DNA of 64,000 nt from Rhyacichthys aspro (GCA_036850595.1 CM072153.1:18060169-18124168), one strand, 5' to 3'; positions 11,050-25,345 are shown, numbered from the stretch's first letter. Notes: generated by a model from the sequence alone, not told the origin. Made by a program: numbers and translations.

Positions 11050-14000
11050 ATAATAAGCAAAACCTAATACTATTTAAAAAAAAAAAAGCCCTATTAGTTC
11101 AACGTAGCTTGTGCAAAAAAGAAACACATTACACTGCTTTTTCAGTCTGTATTGTTCTGCATATGTTAATGCATTCAATTCATTCATGTTTTATAGCATT
11201 TGTTTTAAATAGGGATAAAGGGATAGCTCTTGCTTTGACAGAGTGTGACCTTTGAATATCTTAAAGTCCCTTGAGCAGGGGTACTTATTGGTAATGCCCT
11301 ATGACCTGACAGGACACCGAGGCCTGAGTAACATGTCTGTGAAAGAAGCCCCAATGATACCTGATATATATTTTATTAAACATGCATTCTACACTGGGAC
11401 CATTGATTATTCAAGATCGATAAGTGAAAGTATACTGTGTTACTATTTGTAGATCAATGCTAACACAGATATGGGACCACTTTAGCCATGAATCAATGTG
11501 ATCATAGAAAGGAAACATGTCAATGTGACCTCCACACAGTCGTACGTGCATGTTCGAAGTCTTCATGATTTACATTCTGTATCTGCTTACCTTGTGTCCA
11601 CACACTGAGATGCGGCTGCAGTTTTAAGAATGAATTGATATTTCTACCGAGGCATCTTCATAGATTTTTCCTGAGCCGGGCTGACTGACGAGCGTCCTGT
11701 CAGTTTAATTTTAGAGTGCCAGCATCTCAAACGACATGAATGAAACTTGAAGTTGACCTCAATTAATGTGTCATCTCCCACTGGAGGACTCAATCTTTTA
11801 TTCACTTCCACTTAAGTTTCGGTCTTCATTAGAAAGCACAATGCGTACAATCAAGGGTTTAATGTGCTGTTCTATATAAAACCACACTTGGAGGAACACT
11901 GAAGTTTTACAGAGGAAGTCACTTCACGATGATGATAGAAACCCTCCCAGCTGAGATGACACTGTGCCCGCGGTAGGATGCACCGTTCTCTTGACGTGAA
12001 CAGGCAGTGCTCTCTCTACAGACCCAGATGTATTGTCTCCTGATGCATTTGATCATATCACTGAGTGTCTCCTCCCACAGAAAACAGTTGACACATCAAA
12101 GCCCCAGAGGGTGGTGCGATAGTGAAATTGTGGGGTCCAAACAAAAACTCCCAGCTGGGCTGCTACGCACTCAACGTGTTCAAAAACAAGAGTGTTTACT
12201 GGGAACAGGAAAGAGTCAGGACAGATGTGTCAAGATGCAGTGTTAGTAAGTATGAAAGTAAACACAAAGTAAGTACTACAAAAGGACAGCTGTAGTTGTT
12301 ATAATATATGTGTATCTATTTCTAAGCTTTATGTTTTATTATGGGTTACAATTAAAAAGTAGAATAAAGAAGCAAGAACTGTAGCTGGAGGGGATAGTCC
12401 AGTATTTTGTAAAAGGGGATCTATGAGATACTTACGAATGTGAAACTTATTTTTAAGTCGGTAATTGTCAGCCTACTCCCAGTTTGAAAAAGCAGGTTAA
12501 AGGCTTTGTGTTATGTATGATTGGTTGTTGCTTTCCGAACCAAAATGTAGACCATTTTTCACTGACAAATACTGTGGAAATATCCTCTGTATGGGCCACG
12601 CGTTTGAACAGAGCTTGAAGTAGTTCAGTCAGTCTTTAGTTAAATATTAAGAGTTTAAAGCCAAAAAGGCCACTTTTACAGCATTAGAGGGTTTTGTCTC
12701 TTTGGCATTGCTCCTGTCTGCTTCTCCAAACTGTGAGACAATTATGTACTCTAGAGAATAATAAAAAATACCCATCTAATAGTGTCTATGAGAACAACAT
12801 TTGCAAATTTAAGGTGAGTAATTTCATATATTTGTTCATATATTTTCTCTTTTGTTAATCCGGTGGCTGTGTGAGATTTAATAAAACATCTGCCTGGTTA
12901 ACGAACAATTTTTAATCCTGTGTTTCTAATGCTTTCTCCGATCCTGATCCGGACAACAGCCCTCTGGTTATCAGCCCTCCCTGTCAGCCTACAGAGCATC
13001 AGTCATTTTATTGACAAATTTGTCTATATTTAAGTGAATTATCTGGCCTCATGGCACCAATTGCACTGTCTGTCTGCTCTGGGAGGGGCTCTCTTCTCTC
13101 CAGGACATCAGTCATTGTACAGTCTGTAAAGCAGAGACAAGAAATGAAATGAAAGTTAGGGCACACAAATAAAAATAACCTGATATGTTGTAAAGATTTC
13201 GTTGCATTAGCGTGGTTAGAAATATTAGCAGCACACAGACATAAATTATTCACTCAAACAAATGAATTATGCTAATGTATATATAATCTAAACAATAACG
13301 TATTATAATTGGTTTGCTTCATGCATTATGGATAAATGCAAACCAGACTTCATATATAAACAACAGCACCTTTAAAAGGCCCTTTGTTCCTGTATGTGTG
13401 ATTAACCAATAATCTGCAACACATTTACACCTCCAGCGAGAGTCGAGCGAAGAGGGGCAGGGACAGACTGAGGGAGGGGGGGGCAGCTTGGCTTAAACCC
13501 AGATTTGCGTGACCCAGGAGTCTGGCTACAGGTTTATGCAGATACTTAATCTGCCTAAGTGTCTGGGTGTGTAAATGCATTCTTATTCAGCTGTACGGCT
13601 CCAGAGACCAGCCACGTGAAACCTGTTGGTCACTTCTAATGTAATTAAGTCAGACTGGACTCCAGTGACCTCCGGCAGGGCTGTAAAATCCAAGAGAGGC
13701 AGCTTGGCTTTTAATGAGGAATGAACAGGAGAATGAGGGAATCTAATTCATAAATGATTAAGTCAATCGCTTTATTCTGTGTGGAAAAAACAACAGCATT
13801 TGTAAAGACCAATGTCACATTTTAGAAACATGTAGCAGACAAAGAAATATGCCAGGTTTTGAATCCCAAAACTTTCTGCACCAAAGAAGTGGCTTTAAAC
13901 AATTAAAAGACACTGTTACATCATGTATATAGTAAACAAATACAAATAAAATCTTGATAGAACTGCTTTCATTACTCATAAAAAAGTAGTTATTCTATGC

Positions 14001-14620
14001 ACAATAAAAATAACCTTATTTCAAAAACACTGCAGTATTGTGTCTCCAATGTCTCCAAACAAGAGGCAATGGGGAAACACGATTGATTCACAGTTGAGTT
14101 ACAGTTGTCAGTTTTCTATTTGTCACATTTCACATCACTCATGCGCGCCTAAAGCATTTACACATCTACTGTAGCTTTATCAATATTTAATTTTCTTTCA
14201 TTTGTATGCAACAGCAGAGTTTGGTCTTTGACCTGCATAAAAAAAACAAAAGTCTGGAAAACAAGGTGCACATGAGACATGATTTTTATTTTATTATTAT
14301 TATTTAAAGAAACATGGCCGGGGGCATTTGAATCACTCCTGAGTCTCACCCGCTGGAGACTGTAGACCTGAAGGCGTGTTATTGACATCTCCTAAAAATA
14401 CCACAGTTGTCAGCAGAAAAAGCCTGAAATGAATATTGTTTGAGGAAAAGTTTGATGTTGCAGCATCTTGTTTTTACTATGTTTACATTACAATTCACCC
14501 TGCTCCGTGTAAAAGGAAATGTATCTCCAATCAATAAGGAATAATAATATTCTTTGGAGCTTGACATAGAGTCTCTCCATCTGTGAAGTCTTCTTTAATA
14601 GCCCATGTGTCACCTATAAT
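11050..14620. other. No recognisable gene
   Basis: Mostly AT-rich single-copy sequence. A purine/GC-rich patch at 13430-13700 (GGGAGGGGGGGGCAGC-like near 13470-13490) is the only compositional oddity. No repeat or exon could be assigned. Confidence 0.45.
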
Positions 14621-14629
14621 ATGGATTTA

Positions 14630-14960
14630 AAGTACAGGCTTCATTACTCTGCAGCGTGGTGCAGTAAATTCCTGTGCATCCGCAGGCTGCTATTAATTTA
14701 CGCACTCGTTCACTCCAGGATGCATCTTTGAATAGCGTTGACCTGTAGGGCCTGTGGCCATCTGCGGCCTGTTTCCACCCCCCTCTGCTCGCACAGTGAG
14801 GAAAACCCCAGCTGCTCTTTTGGCTGCAGCAGGAGTCACCAGGAGGAGTGTTTAAAATCCCTAATTTATCACTGTGTGTGGCCAGCCTAGTCTCTGCTGG
14901 CTGGTTTAGGACATTCAACCATTTGCACTGTCCATTCCACAAGAGAGACACTGTTACCGC
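14630..14960. promoter_or_regulatory. Candidate conserved noncoding element
   Basis: A GC-richer island (contrast with AT-rich DNA on both sides) containing CTATTAATTTACGCA near 14690-14703 and several CTGCAG/CAGCTG-like E-box cores. The 113-codon minus-strand frame across it has no domain and is likely a by-product of composition. Confidence 0.18.
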
Positions 14961-16854
14961 TAGGTTAATCTATCACACTGAGAGAGAGGCAGAATAAAAG
15001 GGAAAGTCATTGGGATCATCGATAATGACTCGGACATTTACTGGGATCATATGTAAACGACCCCTGCGGTATCAAATGCCATCCAAATATCACCCCCGCT
15101 GCTCGACATTGTCCTTTTTTGTCATTTGTTTTATAATTTCATCACATCAGATTACCCCATTGCCACTAGATCCCTTGCATCCTTGAGCTGTAAATTGTAT
15201 ACGGCCTGACACGGCCCAGAAGCCTGGGAGGCAGTCATACTTCCCACAGTGATAATAGAATTTAAAGTAACTATTAAACACATCTATATGGGATGGTAGT
15301 TATCTGAACATGGGTAAATTGACATGTGTGGTCACACTGAATGGGTATTAGAAAAAAATAAAGCCTTTTTCATTAATATTACAACACGGAGGGATGTTGA
15401 TGCTCATTTTAAGTAAAAATATTCAAAGGGGCATCACAGTGGTGTCCTCAGTTAGTCTTTTGAAGCACAGTGGTAGTGACCCCAAGGCAATTTTGTTATC
15501 AAGCTAAAACAGCCACAACTCGTTGTCCAAGGTAACCAGGCATTTCCATGTGTGTGCAGCACAATACTCTACATTTAGACTCTGGGCTTGCTTTTTAATA
15601 GAGACAGCCCTTGGCATGCTAGCTTAGACTCCCCGGTGAGCTTAGCTCAGCAGTGGCAGGCACACTTTGTTTCACTCGTCTGACAGGTTCTGGGCTATTT
15701 CCTTCTCAAAACTGTTTGTGATTCCCAAGCACTCTTTGGAAAATCAATGAGATCTGCTTGAGGAGCGTAGAAAGGTTTACAGGTCAATAATCCTTCAATA
15801 ATATGTATCACCAATAAAGAATATAAAAAGGTAGAAATAAAAAGGCCCATATAAACGTTTTGTCTCAGTCACATTCACCAGAATCAAGGCAGTTATCAGC
15901 ATTGTTCTTTTGCTCCATTATTATTGATCAATGTGCCCTCATTGACATTGTGCAAGGTGCTTGTTAATCACATCTTTCCTTTAAGAGAGGCAGCTCAAAA
16001 ATGGAACAGGCTTTATGCAAAGATTCAGAGGACAAACCATGACATTTCCACAAAGTGTAACAGTTCAGTCTAAGTAAGCATCATTTGCCTGGCACCTTTA
16101 CAGCTCCATTCTTCTACAGTACAAAAGACTGACCTTAGCTCTGGCCCTTACAGGTCTGTGCTCTCCTCTTGTTCTCCATTAACTACATGAGTTCAGCTCG
16201 ACATGAACACGTGTCCTCTACTAAACTGACACGCAGCTCAAGTGCAGACCGCACTCCTTCCATGTCCAGCTTAAATCAGTATACATTAAAGGTCACATCC
16301 ACATTCTTTGAGAATGTAGCACTGAAATACTTTCTGCACACATCTATATATTACTGTGTTTGTGTGTCTATGTGACTTTTTCCATTTGCTCGTTGTTGTG
16401 ACTATAATGTGATGCAGCAGCATGTTCATCCATGTGTGACAATACAGTAGACCCTAAGACAACAAAGTAATGGTATCACAGCGGCATCACTGCTGCTAAT
16501 AGAATTCATATTGAATGGCAAACTTCACTTATCTTCTTTCCTTGCTTTTTCAGTTTTCTTTCTTCGTTTTAATTTACTAGTGCTGCACCAATTTCTCTAG
16601 AGCTTTTTATCCTAAAAAGTAGCTTGGTCAAAAGGCAACTCATGTAATTGCGGTCAAGTAAGGACACTGTTTCTTCCAGGTCATCTCACACTTCAAAGCC
16701 TTCAGCTCAAAACACAGGGTTTCTGTCCATGCTGATTTGTAAAGAAATGTGAAAAAATATTCATTAAGCCCTTCAATTTCTTATTCTTAGGACTTCTCAT
16801 TAGACACCTGTTTGAGCACCATTAGTAGGTTTTATTTGGCAGTAGCTCTGGTGA

Positions 16855-17055
16855 AGCACAATGAATCACCTCATCACAAATGCATTATGAAGACGAAGCG
16901 CGCCCGGCCACAGCTCCAGACTGATGTCTTTGTAATTAGGCCAAGTCGGAGCTAAGTTGGTGCACTCAATAGGCCATATTTATCTTCATAATCCGCCCCT
17001 CTCCATATTAAATACGTTTGATAATAATGTCACAACTTCAATAATAATGACATGG
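16855..17055. promoter_or_regulatory. Candidate conserved noncoding element
   Basis: Contains GAATCACCTCATCACAAATG, a CpG-rich core near 16898-16910, TAATTAG at 16933-16939 (homeodomain core), and several ATTA/TAAT-rich motifs to 17050. The dense, non-repetitive mixture of homeodomain-like sites and intact CpGs is what vertebrate developmental enhancers look like; conservation is not testable here. Confidence 0.22.
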
Positions 17056-17879
17056 AAGGATTTAAAGAATGGGGAAGGCTGGATTTGACTTCCAAATGCC
17101 AATAAATCCATTAAAACCATTGGTTATCCTTTGGTCATGATGGGCTTTTTTGCTCTGTGCCTTTTTAACTGTAAGAATGAAAACAACTGTTCAAGGCTGT
17201 GACATCAGAGTGAAAAAAGCACCAGGAAGTTTACAAAACTGGATCTGGGTAAATTCAGGAATAGTTCATGAGTAGGACATACTGTATAATCAATGTGTTT
17301 TTGTCAGCTGTTCACACACACATAAGTGCCATATGACGATAGTTTGTTATGACATTGTTTGTAAGACACAGCACTGTTGAAATGCTTGTAGTAGGCCAAG
17401 TATAAATTATTGTGTAATGCAATTTATTACATGGCTCCTGGTGACCGTTTTCAAAGCTGAAATAACATTACCTGTCTTTTTAAATACAACTCTATTGGAT
17501 ATGTTCCATACCATCTAAGCCATTATTGGGTTTGCACTATTATAATCAGATTAGAGATTAGACGAGAAGTAAAAAAAAGAAAAAAAAGATGACAAACATG
17601 TGTATTTGTGTTTCAAAAAGGGAACTTTTTGATGTAGTGCTTTATCCTCTACCTGTGAAGAATAAAACTGTATAGATAAATTGGCTCCATATCCTAGTTG
17701 ACATCACATTACTTTAGTCATTCAGTTTATTGCTTTCAAAGTGACAGCGAGGTTCAGTAAACGTATGTGGTGGCTTTAGTGTGGGCGGACATGGATAAAA
17801 ATCTGATTAATGAGCAGAAAAACAACAACGCTATATACAGTATCTAGAAGGAGATAAATATGTTGTGACTAAGGTGACT

Positions 17880-18160
17880 GGACCCCAGGAATTATAATAC
17901 TATAATAAGGCACTTAGGTTCATTTATACAGAACAGGCATGAGACAGTTCCATTCAATTATATTATTCTTTTTTTCTAATCAAAATATATATTTTATTTA
18001 AGTATTATTATTTTTATATATATAATAATAAATATTAAAATATTAAGGACACACAGACACACACCCATGCACACAATTAAAAGGCAATTGCCAATGCAAT
18101 AACAAATCAGTTCATAACAGGTCAGCCAATAACAGGCAAATAACAAATTAGCAGCACTTA
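17880..18160. other. AT-rich low-complexity stretch
   Basis: 17960-18045 is almost purely A/T (runs of TATTATT, TATATATA). It is followed by an ACACACAGACACACACCC patch and loosely repeated AATAACAAAT/AATAACAGG units at 18098-18155. Confidence 0.5.
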
Positions 18161-18529
18161 CTTCGGGAGTCAAGGCAAGTTTGTGTAGAATAACAGTTAA
18201 AAATTGGGTGCCAGGGAGTTGGATCTGATTACGTCATGAGTAGGACATGTAATCAAGGCAGGAAGAAGACCTGAAGAAGAGGAACACCTGAAGTAGAGGA
18301 GCTCTCAGGAAAAAAGCTGGGTTTCTACGTCCCAAAAACTTCAGCTGCAGCCCCGACCATCACCACTTTTATAGGGTCCACCCAAAACGCAGTTGGCTGA
18401 CCCACAGATGTTCAGAGGCCATCACTACACATAGATCACTGTGATGAGTGAGAGACTCTTTTGGTCCTGTTAATGGCCTTGATTACAACACTATTCAACT
18501 GTTTGAAAAACCCATGTGTAAAAACATGT

Positions 18530-18616
18530 ACAACAGATGCCCTTTCCCTTGAAAAAGAAATTTGTAACTCAGCGGGACTTCCCTGGTTAAGTAAAGGTCA
18601 ATTAAAAAAATAACTT
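18530..18616 (+). repeat. LINE/SINE 3' tail, copy 1
   Basis: Reads 'CTTGAAAAAGAAATTTGTAA', then 'CTCAGCGGGACTTCCCTGG' and 'TTAAGTAAAGGTCAATTAAA'. This 'GGGACTTNCCTGGNTAANTAAAGGT' tail is a familiar 3' end of fish non-LTR elements. The sequence to its left (18200-18530) may be the element's body but I could not recognise it. Confidence 0.5.
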
Positions 18617-18829
18617 ACCGGTTCATTTTTAAGGAACATTTCCCAAACTGAAAATATTCAATTCTTTTTTCTAATATCACACTCAATATGATGTTTCAAA
18701 GTCAGTTTTCCCATGTGATGCTTCCCAGGCCCTGGCTTTGTACAGTAAAAAGTCATTATGAAAGGAATAAATGTGTCGTGTAAACAGGCCAGTGCTGGTA
18801 ATTGCTAGCGATTCCCCAAAGTTCCTGTA

Positions 18830-19035
18830 GTGCTTTATTTTCAGCATCAGTGCATTATTTCCTAATTATCTGCTGAACACTTAGGACGGGCGCTCGTCTC
18901 CCGGCGGCTGCTGCAGCTTTCGATGAACCTGAGGGTTGGTGCGCCGATGAGAGCGGCCCATATGCACTGAGTCATCCTGAGTGTGTGGCTTTGATGACAC
19001 ACCGCTGCACGTGCACAGGTTACACACCTCTCCAC
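18830..19035. promoter_or_regulatory. Candidate conserved noncoding element
   Basis: A CpG-rich segment (GGGCGCTCGTCTCCCGGCGG near 18888-18907) preceded by CCTAATTATCTGC, with CACGTGCAC near 19009. Sharply different in composition from its AT-rich flanks and without a coding frame. Confidence 0.2.
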
Positions 19036-19489
19036 CAGATTTTTATGAATGTGAAATATGTTTGAAGATGGAAAATTGCAATTGATTTCTTTCTGTACTT
19101 ACACCTTTATGTTATTCCATTGATCTGATTGGAGGAGACCAAGTGTGAAACGCTGGGAGTTTGCTGTTTGTACAAGCTGCTCCTGCATATCATTGAATTA
19201 ATCATAACTGTAATCATTCAGATGCAAACATGGCATTTAAATTGCAGGATACACATTGTTAACAAACTTAAAAATAATATCACCTTTTATAAATACGCTC
19301 TGAGGCTATGTGTCGTCTAATGGGGCCAGTGAAAACACACTTATGTAACAAAGTCTTGGCAAGTGTGAAGTACATACAGAATTTTATTTATATACATGAC
19401 TGCACTACTTAAGATTAACTAATAATACCTGGGTAGATAGTGTTTATGTAAAGTAATATATGATAAACAGAAATGCCATAAAACTAACA

Positions 19490-19645
19490 TAACCACAGCA
19501 GCAAGGTCCTGGGTTTGATCCAGGCCAGGGCAGGGGCATGCATTGTGTGTTTGGTTTCCACCGGAAAAAAGATGCAAAAGAGATTTATAATCTCAGTGGG
19601 ACTTTCCTGGATAAATAAAGGTTAAATAAAATAAATCTAGAAACA
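19490..19645 (+). repeat. SINE with LINE-like 3' tail, copy 2
   Basis: The left part has 'GCAGCAAGGTCCTGGGTTTG' and 'ATCCAGGCCAGGGC', a tRNA-derived head with a B box close to GGTTTGATCC. After a short body, the tail 'CTCAGTGGGACTTTCCTGG' plus 'ATAAATAAAGGTTAAATAAA' follows. The tail is nearly the same as the one at 18.6 kb and in the same orientation. Reads as a truncated SINE that uses a LINE partner's 3' end. Confidence 0.6.
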
Positions 19646-20629
19646 TTGTTATTCCACTAGATTTGTTGGATTCATGTTCCTTGTTCTTTTAAGCTTATGG
19701 TTTGCCTAATGTCTGTGTTTTCCGATCCGTGATGTTAAACTCCCACGTGTGTGTTAGGTAATCCTATACGCCCTGTAGGTGTCAATATAAGCATGAAGAG
19801 CGTGTCCAGAGTGAGTCACGTCTCTTACTCACTTCAGCCTATAAGCCACGTTGGTAAACGCCAAGAGACAATGTATGGATGTGAAACCCACACCAGGCTT
19901 GTGATGGTAGTGTTAATCAGCCCGGCCTACAGCATGTGGAATAGTTAAAGTGATAGCTCAGTTTATTAAAGCAGGGCTGTCATTCCACCTCCAGTCAAGT
20001 CAGCAGGCAGAATCAGAGTGCACTACATGCTTCGGAAAAAAGAAAACATTAAAGTGATGTTCCAGGACTTGTTTTATGTGGTTCTAATGTATTGTATAGT
20101 TAGCATTTGACCTGATTTATGTTTGTGCACATGCAGTCAGGCCAGGCTCAGGAAAGCAGTGTACAGCTGTCCATCAACAGTGTCAGGGTCCTACCAAAAC
20201 AAATTAATATACGTTTGGAAGATGGCTTTTTATAGTAGCCTATATTTATTTATATTATACCAGATTCTTCCGCCCAGTCGACCAGAACTGTGGATCCTTC
20301 CTTCAGGCAGCAAAGGCAGCTGATATTTTGCTAATAGGAATACTGCTGTATACACTTTAATACCCAACATGCTTAGTGCTTGTTTGCAGCTAAAGTCCTT
20401 GTCAATACCAGGGGAGCAGAAAACATACATTTTAATAGGTAATACACTATGTACAACAACATAGAAAAAAAACAAACAAAACACAAGTTCTACCTCTGAT
20501 ATCACAACGTTAAAATGTCTTAAAAATTAATATTTGGTGAAATAACAATTGTATTGGGGAATAAAAAGAAAAAAGTACTCTAACTACTGACAGAGAAAAC
20601 ATCTGTATGGTTCCTTGGAAGTATTATAG

Positions 20630-20850
20630 CCGGCTGTCTCCTTCCACAGTGAAATATCCGTAGTGACAGTGTGAATGCCTCTCTAATTTGCTGCTGATTT
20701 GGATTCAAAGGGACGTAGCTTTGTGGCCACCCTTAAGCGCGCCGTGAGCAAAATACATCAATATAAAGGTCTCATAACTACAGCCTGCTTCACTTTTTCT
20801 GACTTTCTCTCAGTAAAGCCTCTCTAATCAATAAGCCACCTCCTTCAAAT
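20630..20850. promoter_or_regulatory. Candidate conserved noncoding element
   Basis: Contains TTTGGATTCAAAGGGACG, CCCTTAAGCGCGCCGTGAGC and CTCTAATCAATAAG, a mixture of CpGs and homeodomain/TCF-like motifs within an otherwise AT-rich stretch. No coding frame or repeat signature. Confidence 0.17.
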
Positions 20851-21199
20851 GTCTTCAGTAGGTTTGGACAGGCCCGTAGGCTGTCTTCACATTGATTGAC
20901 ATTGACAGTGACAGAAGCAAAATAGCGGTCAATTGCACATTTGTTCCCATGTCATTTGTTCCCTCCTACTATGTTTTCTGTGCGTCAAATGGTAACCACG
21001 TATACTCTACTTATGTCAGCCCTTGTGATGCAGCAGTGTGCGTCATTACCAATGTGATTTTGTCACCGTACAGTACAAGTAAACACAACACATGCAAACA
21101 GAGCAGCCCAGGAGAGGGTAACAGTAGGAGCCTATCACGGTACATCTCATTATCTCAGCACATGTTATCAGCTCATTACCATTAAGGCTGCTCTGACAT

Positions 21200-24100
21200 G
21201 TTATGTTTCATGAAGATTTGCATAGACGCTTGGCAGGACAAATATGAAGAGTTATTCTCTGCAAATTGCATTTTTCATTTCATCCCAGTATGTTTATGAC
21301 TTAGCAGGAAAAGGAAGAAACAAAAGTATGTAACAAGAGGGTTAGACAAGTGGAGACAATCACCAAGGCGATATCTATTCATTAAGTGTATTACAAGCTA
21401 TAATTACATATCAGATTGAGTGCTAATGAATGCTGTTATTACTATCAGTATTAATCAACTGTCTATGTTTTACTCATAGACTGTGAAAAAAATGCTTAAT
21501 TAACACAATTTTATTGTAAGGCAAACTGTAATTGTCATGTCAATAGCTTTCTTTACTAACCATGTAATTTGAATTAACAATGATTAATTGATTAGTACTG
21601 CTTTAATACATTTATAACTCAACTAAGTAATGATAATTGAAAAGATGAATATGTCAAACTGCAATTACAAAGACTATATGCCCACTTTTTTAAAAGTCTT
21701 ATATCATTGGTTGTCCCTAAAACTGCTATATTTACAATGAAAACCTGGCAACTGGCTGGGTTCTTGCTGCATTAAATCTTATTTAATGATATAGTGCACA
21801 AACTCACTGCTGAGACAGCAAAACTCTCAGCTGTCAGATCAGTGAAGCTGGAGTCCTTACTGAAATAATTTGTCAAGCAAATATGTAAATATAGATTTTA
21901 TTTTTCCAACGGGAAAACGCTGTGTGAGCATTGACCGCCTGCTGGGAATTCTGTCAGGATTATGGAGGCTTCCTTACTCCCACTGGGATCACATACAGTG
22001 GTCAAGTAAGTGTATTCAAGAGTTCACTGCAATCTTTTTTTAATCTTTTGTCAAAACTTCTAACCTCATAGTATTCTGTTGGTAAAGACAATTCCCGAGA
22101 GCTCCTGAAGACAGTTTTACCTGATGGCACCAATCTGCCACTGTTGCTCTTGCTCACATTTCTCATCCCGTCTTCATTTCTGGAACACACAAGGGATAGT
22201 GGAAACCACTGGATTAAAAAAACACAGCGGGTGGTGAGTGCTGCTATGAACATGCAGCCTTTTACACATCAAGGAAGCTGAATCAGGTTCTTCTTTAACG
22301 ACACAGCTTAAGATGTGATATATTTATTTATATTTTTTGCTCCTCGTGTGGCTCCTTAAAGTTTCAAGATACTGCAGAAAGTGTAATTACAGGCTGTGGG
22401 CCTCACTCACTTTGCTGTTGGTTGATAACACCTACATTTCTTTCCTCATTCAGGCTACATTTAAAAATAGTAAGTGACTAACATTATGCATGTACAATTT
22501 CCAATAGTTTGCATTTTTCAACATCTCTTGCCAAAATTTACACACAAAATTCAAATGCACCAGAGAAGTAGCTAAAAATGATCAAAGGCACATTACAAAT
22601 ATGTTAATAATTCTGGATTTGGATGACTGCCATGACTTCTAACCCTACGAGAGCATTTTCTTTAAAGAGCACAATGGAAACAGAACCTCTAACCTTGACT
22701 GGACACATTCAAATAAATCAGACATGTTCAGTCAATTCTGTTTCACAACATGGACTTTCTCAAGAATTCTTTAATGGACAGTTTTAGCCAAAGCCTTGTT
22801 GTTGTGCCTGCAACCTATAATGTACTGACACATCACCGTAAATTTACAACTTACTCTATTTCTTAAATGAATCTTTCCTGCTTTTGCTTCATGAACTAAT
22901 AAAACCAGAACAACTGCACATCCCATATACAAGTTATACCCTTTAGAATAAAAACTATGGTTACCTGGGTAACAGAGGGTAGATCTACAAATGAAAACTT
23001 CACAGGGAGATGTGACAGGATCTGTGCAGATATTGACGTTTGGCCTCCATCAATAAGGACTCTGGAGACAAAGGTGTGAGCAGCCTTTAACAAAAGTAGC
23101 TTCTGGTCATTTCAAGCTGAGCACATTGAATCTCGCCTGTTGCTATGACTACAGTCAGCACAGATCGGGCCGCCTCATTGGCGAACAGACAGGCAGGTTG
23201 AACTCTAATTTCCCCTAGCATGTTCGACATAACTGAATGCAAAATAACACCAACCCCAGTGGTCCATATGGCTGGTTCTGGGAGGACCAGCTGCTCAGGG
23301 CTTTCAAGGCCATAATCTTTATTTCACATCCTCAGTGAGCTATTTTAATTTCTGATTAGGGACCAGTGGTGTGGAGGCAAACATGAACCACCTGTGAGCA
23401 CCATCTCTGGGCTTTTTCAATACTTTCTATACAATCTTTAGAAACAGAGTTGCTTAATGACAAAACACTCCCATAACCAATTCCCCTATGTTTTCACGGA
23501 ACATTAATTTCAATATTTCATCTGCATATTCATCCCACACAACACAGTATAGCATGGGCACCTTTCCCCTTATACAATCTGTTTTCTGAATAAACCTAGT
23601 GCATACTAAATCCCTCCTCAGGGTACATTAGTATTAGCAGGGGAAGCTGGTAATTTGATTTGGCCTATGCAAATTAGGTTTTTTCAGTCAGTCATTCATG
23701 CAGCAAAATAATTTAGAAGAAACCTTGACAATCTAGGAACCAGGCTATGCTTTTTATCAAATATAAAGTCAAACAGGAAAATGCATTTAATGACTTAACG
23801 TAAAAAGCAGTTTGGAGTGGCTGAGGTTGGCTGATGGTTTTGCTGCTGTTTTTGTGCCTAAGTCAGAAGTGTTTAATATGTTTTCAGTGAATTTGGCAGA
23901 ATGTCCTGAACCTTTAATGTATTGCTGAATGATAATCCAGCCATGTTGGTACGGCACACTTTTAAAAGGCGTCTTTATATATTTAATGGCAACTCTTCTT
24001 CTACATCAAAGGCTATCAGTAACAGTAATACAGAACTAAACCCAAAATCCAGGGACTTTTTTTAGTGTATTTGTCACTGCACAGAAATAACAACTGGACC

Positions 24101-25080
24101 AATTCTTTCATTAAGGTAAAATAGCCTTCATAGTCAGCCAGACTTTATGTGCTTTGTTTTAGTTACTGCAGACAGCCCCCCATAGCTTTGTCCTGGTTTA
24201 AATACAGGCAGAACAAAGACCGAGGTGATAATTACTCATTATCAGACATCCCATTGGAGTTAACGCCACCTATAGGATAACACTGCTTTCATCTTGAAGA
24301 GGAGCTGACACACTTCTCACTGATCACAACACAACTCAGCACAGACTGACGAACAAAGGGAACTTAATTGAGCTTATACTTTTACACACCTTACGTTCAG
24401 CAGTCGGTAGAATCAACCCGGCTGCTTTATCACTGCATTATTTATTTACTGAAAGCTAATTTTGCTTCATCCCAGCACAAACTAATAAAGCTATTGAGCA
24501 GGTTACAATGAAACAGAGAAAAGTGCTCGTCACCTAAAGCTGGTTGGACAATTTAACTTATTCTAAAGTGTCAGGTCATTGTTCCCTTTAAAATATAGAC
24601 AAAATAAAGGTATGATGATCTATTGTCCAAACCCTAACTATTTTTTGGATAATAGATTACATCTGCAATATCCATTTTGACCATTATAGAGCCCCTTCCA
24701 GGAGAAGCCAAGGGTCGCCAAAAAACTGAAAAAGTAAATGAGAGTCAAGGGGTCCATAAATTAGCATAATCTTTTACCTGCAACAGACAATGGCGTTTTT
24801 ACCTTGTGTAAACGCTGAAAATGAAAGCATCCATGTAAGCTAAAAGATTAAAATCGTTTAAAATAATGTACTTCTTATATACGTCTATACAAAATAATAA
24901 CCCATTTGTACAGAACACTGAAGAAATAATAAAAAAAAGTGAATGGAAAATATTGCAATTGCACCAAGATAAGTCGCATTGATTATGACAAAGCTCCTTC
25001 TTGAACTACATCACAGCTATATCCAATCAAAGTCCATGTCCTGAGCTAATCTCAATCGTTTCAACATTACTTAAGCTGCA
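21200..25080. other. No recognisable gene or repeat
   Basis: Long AT-rich single-copy stretch with many short ATTA-rich motifs (for example 21480-21640) and no splice-bounded coding segment that I can defend. Confidence 0.5.
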
Positions 25081-25084
25081 GAAC

Positions 25085-25345
25085 ATTCTTATGCTAATGC
25101 TGAATTCAGATGTGCTCTCTGAAAGGGAAATCATTGTGCTTAATAGTGCAATTAATCAAATTTGCACCATTGGTCCCTGGGGTCCTTTCCAATGCGCAGT
25201 GGGAGGCCTCGAAAGGACACTCTGCTCGGCGGATTAAGTCTGTGATTCATCTCTATCGACCTTCATGGATTTATAAACCTCTGATAGTGAATTATGCGAG
25301 GGATTCAAACCTTTTGTGGCACTTCTCTGAATGCAGATGTTTTGC
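25085..25345. promoter_or_regulatory. Candidate conserved noncoding element
   Basis: GTGCAATTAATCAAATTTGC starts at 25147, followed by a GC-richer block with CAATGCGCAGTGGGAGG and a CTCGGCGGATTAAG motif, then TTTATAAACCTCTGATAG. Homeodomain-type sites next to CpG-bearing sequence, and no repeat. Confidence 0.22.

Noticed and set aside
19490..19560. tRNA gene from GGTTTGATCC-type box
   Set aside because: Followed by SINE body and LINE-like tail, and no cloverleaf.
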